From: a virus
Virus record (IMG/VR): IMGVR_UViG_3300021138_000014
Coordinates: 18,375-82,374 of that record
Strand: one strand, 5' to 3'
Length of the DNA: 64,000 bases
Below the pieces are notes generated by a model. The model was not told the DNA's origin and ran no database searches. It was given only the letters and a program-made list of their open reading frames with translations. Shown here in pieces: positions 60,040-64,000 of the stretch (its first letter is position 1; each line of letters starts with the position of its first letter). The position numbers were made by a program, and so were the translations under genes.

Positions 60040-60220
60040 CAGCAGTCTCTACTGCTTTAGTAGTTTTTGTTTGTGTTGGGGCAGGCTTTTTTGAAATGAC
60101 TAACTGCTCAACACGATCAGCAAGGGGTGCAGGTAGGCAGGTGTCGCAGTAGTACGCGTCGCTAACTCCATTTTCCTTGTGTTGATGTACAGCGTCGTTT
60201 GAGCAGTTAGAACATTTCAT
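60020..60220 (-). CDS. Small zinc-ribbon protein
   Basis: 66 residues with CSNCSNDAVHQHKENG then YYCDTCLPAPLADRV, two CxxC pairs and His for a zinc ribbon, and a Lys/Thr-rich tail. It overlaps the gene at 59779 by 20 bases. Typical small phage or actinobacterial zinc ribbon of unknown role. Confidence 0.6.
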   Translation of the reverse strand: MKCSNCSNDAVHQHKENGVSDAYYCDTCLPAPLADRVEQLVISKKPAPTQTKTTKAVETADENPKA

Positions 60221-60233
60221 TGGTAACTCCTAT

Positions 60234-60410
60234 TTACTTTTTCTTTGTCGCCTGATCAACAGCGCTCTTTAGCACTGGACCTAGAACACCAACGAGAGCT
60301 GCCCATGCAACCTTCTTGATGTCATGATTTCCGCCTTGATAGATCGCGACAGCGGCCGCCGCGGTTGCATAGAGATAGTGTTCTATAAGTACCTTAGTCT
60401 TCGCGTTCAT
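60234..60410 (-). CDS. Small membrane protein, candidate holin
   Basis: 58 residues from ATG 60410 with AGGAG 7 bases upstream. It has two hydrophobic segments (HYLYATAAAAVAIYQGG and VAWAALVGVLGPVLKSA) and a basic C-terminus (DQATKKK), the usual shape of small class II holins. It is next to another single-helix membrane gene and the plus-strand transglycosylase. A second holin-like locus lies at 11407. Confidence 0.6.
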   Translation of the reverse strand: MNAKTKVLIEHYLYATAAAAVAIYQGGNHDIKKVAWAALVGVLGPVLKSAVDQATKKK

Positions 60411-60461
60411 ATAGTTCTCCTTGTGATAGTTGACGGGTCCTTTGACCCAGCCACAAGTGTA

Positions 60462-60719
60462 CTACAGGCTGGTAGAGCGCAAGTGCTCCTCAAACCGCCC
60501 GCGCATCTCTGCTTGATCTAGGCGTACCTGTAGGATCTCATCTCGGATTTCCTTTAGGAGGGGGAGAGCCTCTAGATTAATCTTATCGTTAAGAGAACTT
60601 CCGTGATTAGGGCGAAGTTCAGAAAGGTAGTGGCGTATAAGCCAACGAAGACCAAAACCCGCCGCGCCTAAAATAGCAAGCGCTGCTGAAATGCTTTGTA
60701 ACCAGACAGAAAGTGACAT
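60462..60719 (-). CDS. Membrane-anchored coiled-coil protein (DUF2746-like)
   Basis: 85 residues. One membrane helix (ISAALAILGAAGFGLRWLI) is followed by GSSLNDKINLEALPLLKEIR and a coiled coil ending in EEHLRS. This matches small phage membrane proteins such as DUF2746 type, often near lysis genes. Possible spanin- or holin-like partner; not proved. Confidence 0.6.
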   Translation of the reverse strand: MSLSVWLQSISAALAILGAAGFGLRWLIRHYLSELRPNHGSSLNDKINLEALPLLKEIRDEILQVRLDQAEMRGRFEEHLRSTSL

Positions 60720-60796
60720 GAGACTCCTAGTATAAAAGTAAGGTTCTGGTCAAGTTGTCCAATTTAAATATCACATTTCGAGACGTATATCTTAAT

Positions 60797-60828
60797 TTTA
60801 CGCATGTAATTGCGCTTGTATGCGTAAA
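60797..60828. promoter_or_regulatory. Inverted repeat, candidate operator
   Basis: TTTACGCAT (60797-60805) and ATGCGTAAA (60820-60828) form a perfect 9-bp inverted repeat with a 14-base spacer. It lies in the 219-base divergent gap, about 24 bases before a TTGACA box. Half-site centres are 23 bases apart, about two helix turns, as for a dimeric or tetrameric regulator. Confidence 0.6.
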
Positions 60829-60851
60829 TTCAAAACAAATTGCTACTCCGT

Positions 60852-60882
60852 TTGACACAGCGCGTAATGTTTATGCTACTGT
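60852..60882 (+). promoter_or_regulatory. Candidate promoter of the transglycosylase gene
   Basis: TTGACA (60852-60857) is a perfect -35 box. Possible -10 boxes are TATGCT (60872-60877, spacer short at 14) and TACTGT (60877-60882, spacer long at 19). It drives the plus-strand gene at 60939. The spacing is non-ideal, so the -10 assignment is uncertain. Confidence 0.5.
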
Positions 60883-60938
60883 TGAGTACGACAGAGGCGC
60901 TAGCAATAGCGCCTTCGCCAATTGAGAGGAGCAATAAA

Positions 60939-61472
60939 ATGCTCAATATCAGAATAAATGTAATGATCGATGTAAAGAAATGGGCAGCCACCATCGCCTG
61001 TTTTGGAATAGCAGTTAGCCAGTTTTTTGTGCCAGCGTCAGCGCTCCCAGCGCCTAGCAAGCCAGAGAAGGCAGTGACAGTGTCCTTGGCTTACTTGACA
61101 GTACACACAACTAAATCAGAAGCACAAACGGCTTTAAAAAGCCCTTACGTCAAATACTTTGACGCCCAGACCATTGCGTTCTTAACAACGTACGCAAATG
61201 GTGAATCTATGGCAGAGTGGAAATGCCTAAACTATTTATGGAATGGAGAAAGTCACTTCAATCCAAAGGCGCTCAATATGAGCTCGCATGCCTTTGGGAT
61301 CGCTCAGTTCTTACCAACTACTTGGGGTAACTATAAGGTTGCAAAAACAGCCGTAGCCCAACTGCAAATTCAATACGGACTGCGCTACATACAGGTTCGC
61401 TACGGAAACTCTAAGGATCCAGCGGGCGCTTGTAATGCGGCGGCATTTTGGAAAAAGCATAGTTGGTATTAA
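60939..61472 (+). CDS. Secreted lytic transglycosylase-like protein
   Basis: 177 residues from ATG 60939, chosen because GAGAGGAG precedes it; longer upstream frame is not needed. A signal peptide with a hydrophobic core (WAATIACFGIAVSQFFVPAS) ends near ASA-LP. The SLT/goose-lysozyme-like domain has E104 in WNGESHFNP, then HAFGIAQFLPTTWGNY and a terminal CNAAAFWKKHSWY. C96 and C165 may form a disulfide. It cuts glycan strands outside the membrane. A second plus-strand cell-wall gene, it may act in lysis or in entry-exclusion. Confidence 0.83.
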   Translation: MLNIRINVMIDVKKWAATIACFGIAVSQFFVPASALPAPSKPEKAVTVSLAYLTVHTTKSEAQTALKSPYVKYFDAQTIAFLTTYANGESMAEWKCLNYLWNGESHFNPKALNMSSHAFGIAQFLPTTWGNYKVAKTAVAQLQIQYGLRYIQVRYGNSKDPAGACNAAAFWKKHSWY

Positions 61473-61480
61473 AGATCAAT

Positions 61481-61516
61481 AAAAAAACCCCCCATTAATT
61501 TGGGGGGTTTCTTTAT
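61481..61516. terminator. Bidirectional intrinsic terminator
   Basis: AAACCCCCCA and TGGGGGGTTT (61485-61494, 61501-61510) make a G/C stem with an ATTAAT loop and A/T-runs on both sides. It lies between the convergent transglycosylase and PASTA genes and ends both transcripts. Confidence 0.92.
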
Positions 61517-61524
61517 TTAAGGAC

Positions 61525-62157
61525 TTAGGACTCCTGAACGCCTGTTCCTGCAGCCTCACCAAATGCTGTGCGGTAGACAACAAAGTTAACTGCTGTTCCC
61601 TTTGTGATACCTGTAGCGCCTGCAGCGACTGACTGGCTGTATACAGTTCCGTTATTGACCTGTGTAGCACCAGTTGCTGTGAAGGTGACGGTTCCAGTGT
61701 TAAGATCTGCAACACCAAGAACACGATCAGCTTCAACCTGTGTAAGACCAACAATGCTTGGAACGGTTGCGGTAGAGACGCTTGTAGCGAATCCTGCGCC
61801 TGAAGCGTTCTGTGTAGCATTCTGTGTCCAGTATGAACCAGCGCCTTGATATGAAGTTGTAACTGTATTTGCTGGGAAACCAGACCATGAGTTAAGAACA
61901 TTAACAATGTTGTCCGCTGGGACTGTGTAGGTGTTTGTACCTACGTTAACGGTTGGCTGAGTTTCTGTGGAAAGGATGCTTGTGTAGTCTGTGGTTGTTG
62001 ACCAAGCATGGTCACCAGAACCGCCACCATTAGCGTTATAAGAAATAGATGAACCGGAACGGTCATCGTTTGTCTGTGAAGGCATATTGCCCCAGACGAA
62101 ATCTACTGCTACGTTGCCAGCAGGTGCCTGCTTGTAGCCTGAATCACGTGTTGTCAT
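61525..62157 (-). CDS. PASTA-domain virion or secreted protein
   Basis: 210 residues. The C-terminal 70 residues (VPSIVGLTQVEADRVLGVAD then QSVAAGATGITKGTAVNF) form a PASTA domain, known to bind peptidoglycan or beta-lactam-like ligands. The N-terminal part is Gly/Ser/Asn/Thr-rich and disordered to beta. No signal peptide is evident. It may be a virion protein anchoring to the cell wall at infection, or a wall-associated regulator. It is alone on the minus strand between the transglycosylase and the monooxygenase genes. Confidence 0.7.
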   Translation of the reverse strand: MTTRDSGYKQAPAGNVAVDFVWGNMPSQTNDDRSGSSISYNANGGGSGDHAWSTTTDYTSILSTETQPTVNVGTNTYTVPADNIVNVLNSWSGFPANTVTTSYQGAGSYWTQNATQNASGAGFATSVSTATVPSIVGLTQVEADRVLGVADLNTGTVTFTATGATQVNNGTVYSQSVAAGATGITKGTAVNFVVYRTAFGEAAGTGVQES

Positions 62158-62253
62158 TAATTGACCTCTCTAGAGTTAGGTAAAGCGTCTGATCGGGACG
62201 CACTACAAGTATCTACGAGGTAATCTTCAATTTCATGATGAACGGGGGGTAGT

Positions 62254-63009
62254 TTAGGAGAAGTCCTGCAATAGACGAACCTCTTCCAATACCCGATGCA
62301 CGTTATCCTCATCCTTAGAATAAGTATCAGAAATCAACCAGTCCGAGACGTTTTCATATTGCAAAAGGTACTCAGCCACGTCCGCATAAGATCCGTAAAT
62401 ACAGTTTGCTTTAGCGCGTTCATTTTTTAACGCTGCGTAGGTGTATTCCGCTTCTTTGTAGGTTTCGCGGGCAATGATAAAAGCGCGGATCATAATCCTT
62501 TGCTTATTCTTCATGATTGCTTCATTTAGATCGCTGAGCATAGATATGCCCAGATCACCGTAGTTATTCACGTTATCCATGGTTGTAGGCGAAGCCCCAC
62601 TAAAAGCAATAGGAACGCTATCCCCGAGATGCCATTTTAACTTTTCGGCAAACTCTGTTGCCATGGCACGTCGCTCCTCTAAGGTGGCGTTAACGCCGAA
62701 GATCACTTGATCTTCGTCATACGTTCCGTTAACGATATTAAGAATAAGGCGACCGGGAGCAATATTTGTAAACGACCGACAGAGCATCGCGCAATAGGCT
62801 GGAGTCATAAAAAAAGGGCGTAAGGCAACCATGAACTTTAGGCGGGGGGAGTAAGTGGTTAAGTGCATGGCTCGAACAAATGGGTCTCCAGAGGAGTAGT
62901 GCGTGGGAACAAGGAGGGAGGTATACCCGTAAATATCTAGGTTATAGACAAGATCCTGCATGTATGCGTCTGAGTCATTACCCGCCGCTATCCAGTGAAA
63001 CTGCGGCAT
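62254..63009 (-). CDS. LLM/SsuD-like flavin monooxygenase, paralogue 1
   Basis: 251 residues. The segment KFMVALRPFFMTPAYCAMLC then TNIAPGRLILNIVNG matches the SsuD/bacterial-luciferase family (LLM), a TIM barrel using reduced FMN and O2, best known for alkanesulfonate cleavage. Starts MPQFHWIAAGND. The protein is about 100 residues shorter than typical SsuD, missing the C-terminal part, so activity or substrate may differ. Overlaps the paralogue by 1 base. Rare in phages as far as I know; metabolic role (sulfur scavenging) is inferred. Confidence 0.78.
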   Translation of the reverse strand: MPQFHWIAAGNDSDAYMQDLVYNLDIYGYTSLLVPTHYSSGDPFVRAMHLTTYSPRLKFMVALRPFFMTPAYCAMLCRSFTNIAPGRLILNIVNGTYDEDQVIFGVNATLEERRAMATEFAEKLKWHLGDSVPIAFSGASPTTMDNVNNYGDLGISMLSDLNEAIMKNKQRIMIRAFIIARETYKEAEYTYAALKNERAKANCIYGSYADVAEYLLQYENVSDWLISDTYSKDEDNVHRVLEEVRLLQDFS

Positions 63010-63776
63010 TACCGTTTAGTTCTAGTTGTTACGAGGTCGTGGATAGCCTCTATGCTCGCCTCTCCAACAAGTGGTGCCGAGATAGCCCAGTCAGTAACGA
63101 AGTCTTCATAGGATTCCATTTGAGCGATAACCTCATCCTTGGTTCCGCATAGGGTGCTTAATTTCATATTACCCATTGGGAAATCATCCCAAATCTTTTG
63201 AGCTTCCTCAGAGGTTTCTGTAATAAGCAGGAATGCGCGCACCATAGTTTTCTTTGCCTTCAGCGCTGGGACGTTTTTATGCACAATAATGGCTTGGTTT
63301 AGGTGATTAAACAGCCCGTCGCCATGACCATCTGTAACCGCGTCTACTCCTTGAAAAGAACTTCCTTTAACCCACAGTCTAGGAAGATCATCCCCATATA
63401 CCTCACGTAGGTTCTTAGCGAAGTCTTTCATCAACTGTCGCTGAACAGTTAATTCATGATGAACCTTGAATACTGCTTTTTCAGGTTGATCTAACTCCCC
63501 AGTAATAAGGTTAAGGGCAAAGCGATCTTTAAATTCTTCAACAAATGGCTTTAAGATCATAGCCCCATACCCCACGTTAACCATCTCTGGGCGTAAAGCC
63601 ACGGTTACTCCAAGGCGATTGTGAGTCTTTAGTAAGTGGTAAGCCTTACCAAAGTTATCTCCGTGTCCATAATCAAAGGTAAGAAAGATACTGTCATACC
63701 CCGAGTCTTCAAGAGTAGTAACGAAAGATTCGTCCCGGACGTTGTATTCTCGATCCATCCAATGAAACTTAGTCAA
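63009..63776 (-). CDS. LLM/SsuD-like flavin monooxygenase, paralogue 2
   Basis: 255 residues. TTG at 63776 is chosen as start because it gives (M)TKFHWMDREYN, aligned with MPQFHWIAAGN of the paralogue, and TTGACTAA overlaps the DUF2061 stop. VTVALRPEMVNVGYGAMILK then FKDRFALNLITGELDQPEKA is the LLM core. GGGGAAG is a workable binding site. The pair likely arose by duplication and may form a heterodimer, as bacterial luciferase does. Short like its paralogue. Confidence 0.75.
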   Translation of the reverse strand: MTKFHWMDREYNVRDESFVTTLEDSGYDSIFLTFDYGHGDNFGKAYHLLKTHNRLGVTVALRPEMVNVGYGAMILKPFVEEFKDRFALNLITGELDQPEKAVFKVHHELTVQRQLMKDFAKNLREVYGDDLPRLWVKGSSFQGVDAVTDGHGDGLFNHLNQAIIVHKNVPALKAKKTMVRAFLLITETSEEAQKIWDDFPMGNMKLSTLCGTKDEVIAQMESYEDFVTDWAISAPLVGEASIEAIHDLVTTRTKR

Positions 63777-63981
63777 TGTCCTGTCTTCCCCATTTAATTT
63801 TGTTCCATGCACGCTCGTGGTAGTAGTACAGAACAATCTTAACAACTAGCTCAATACCAGAAGCAGCCAAAGCCAACTTACCGTTATGGGTTAACCCATA
63901 GATAATCAGAAACGAAATGAGATTCCCAAAGAATCTCCAACTTACTGACTTTGCTAATGAACGTGCGTGTGAAACCCACAT
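63769..63981 (-). CDS. DUF2061 membrane protein
   Basis: 70 residues from ATG 63981 (MWVSHARSLAKSVSWR), with GGAAAGAG upstream; an ATG at 63999 at the window edge is an alternative. The pattern ARSLAKSVSWRFFGNLISF, GIELVVKIVLYYYHERAWNK is diagnostic of DUF2061, with two membrane segments. DUF2061 is often found beside or fused with sulfate-assimilation genes (adenylylsulfate kinase), which fits with sulfonate-type monooxygenases downstream. Overlaps the LLM gene by 8 bases. Biochemical function is not known. Confidence 0.83.
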   Translation of the reverse strand: MWVSHARSLAKSVSWRFFGNLISFLIIYGLTHNGKLALAASGIELVVKIVLYYYHERAWNKIKWGRQDID

Positions 63982-64000
63982 AATTGGCTCTCTTTCCATA

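Noticed and set aside
1-64000. tRNA, rRNA or IS elements
   Set aside because: None was seen in the short intergenic gaps, and no transposase-like protein was found.

Overview
This window is an interior piece of a large tailed-phage genome, almost certainly a contractile-tailed myovirus. It holds about 87 genes. Both edges are open: a gene is cut at base 1 and the last gene starts within 20 bases of the right edge. All but two genes lie on the minus strand, tightly packed, often with ATGA or TAATG overlaps, so transcription runs right to left. No integrase, excisionase, partition gene, tRNA, CRISPR or insertion sequence was seen, which fits a lytic lifestyle. No gene-free stretch exceeds about 220 bases; the longest is 60720-60938 and is described. 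A WhiB-type regulator, a family known from Actinobacteria and their phages, points to an actinobacterial host. The visibly modest GC content and the gene set would fit a low-GC aquatic actinobacterium, but that is inference.

Right end to middle (minus-strand order): a DUF2061 membrane protein and two SsuD/luciferase-like monooxygenase paralogues (62254-63981), a PASTA protein, small membrane and zinc-ribbon proteins, a KTSC-domain protein, terminase large subunit (57078), portal (54436), scaffold (53518), major capsid protein (52400) and a connector (50764). A long adhesin region follows (38406-50767): collagen-like fibres, two proteins over 1100 residues, a glycine-rich adhesin and three paralogous small beta proteins, plus a GT2-TPR glycosyltransferase. 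After small Lys-rich ORFs come neck proteins, sheath (32530), tube (31882), a tail assembly chaperone with an apparent +1 frameshift (31050/30914), tape measure (28976) and a T4/contractile-injection-type baseplate (hub, spike, gp25, gpJ, gpI-like; 20902-28976).

Middle to left end: replication genes (initiator-like wHTH protein, DnaC-like loader, DnaB-like helicase, primase, dNMP kinase, SNF2 helicase; 13405-20240), a lysis cluster (CHAP endolysin, DUF1003-like and small membrane proteins; 11407-12837), regulators (RHH, MerR-like), SSB, DNA polymerase A, then a recombination block (RecA, PD-(D/E)XK Holliday-junction-type nuclease, WhiB, Cas4-like nuclease, UvsY-like candidate, RuvC-like resolvase). 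The left end carries FmdB-type zinc ribbon, SpoVS, small HTH-like and metallophosphoesterase genes.

The only two plus-strand genes, at 12922 and 60939, both encode cell-wall-active enzymes, and each has its own candidate promoter. The genes describe a self-sufficient phage with its own polymerase, helicase, primase and recombination system that relies on host RNA polymerase and modulates the host with WhiB, SpoVS and possibly a sulfur/flavin-linked metabolic cassette. Function calls rest on motif and sequence-pattern recognition by eye; no database search was possible.
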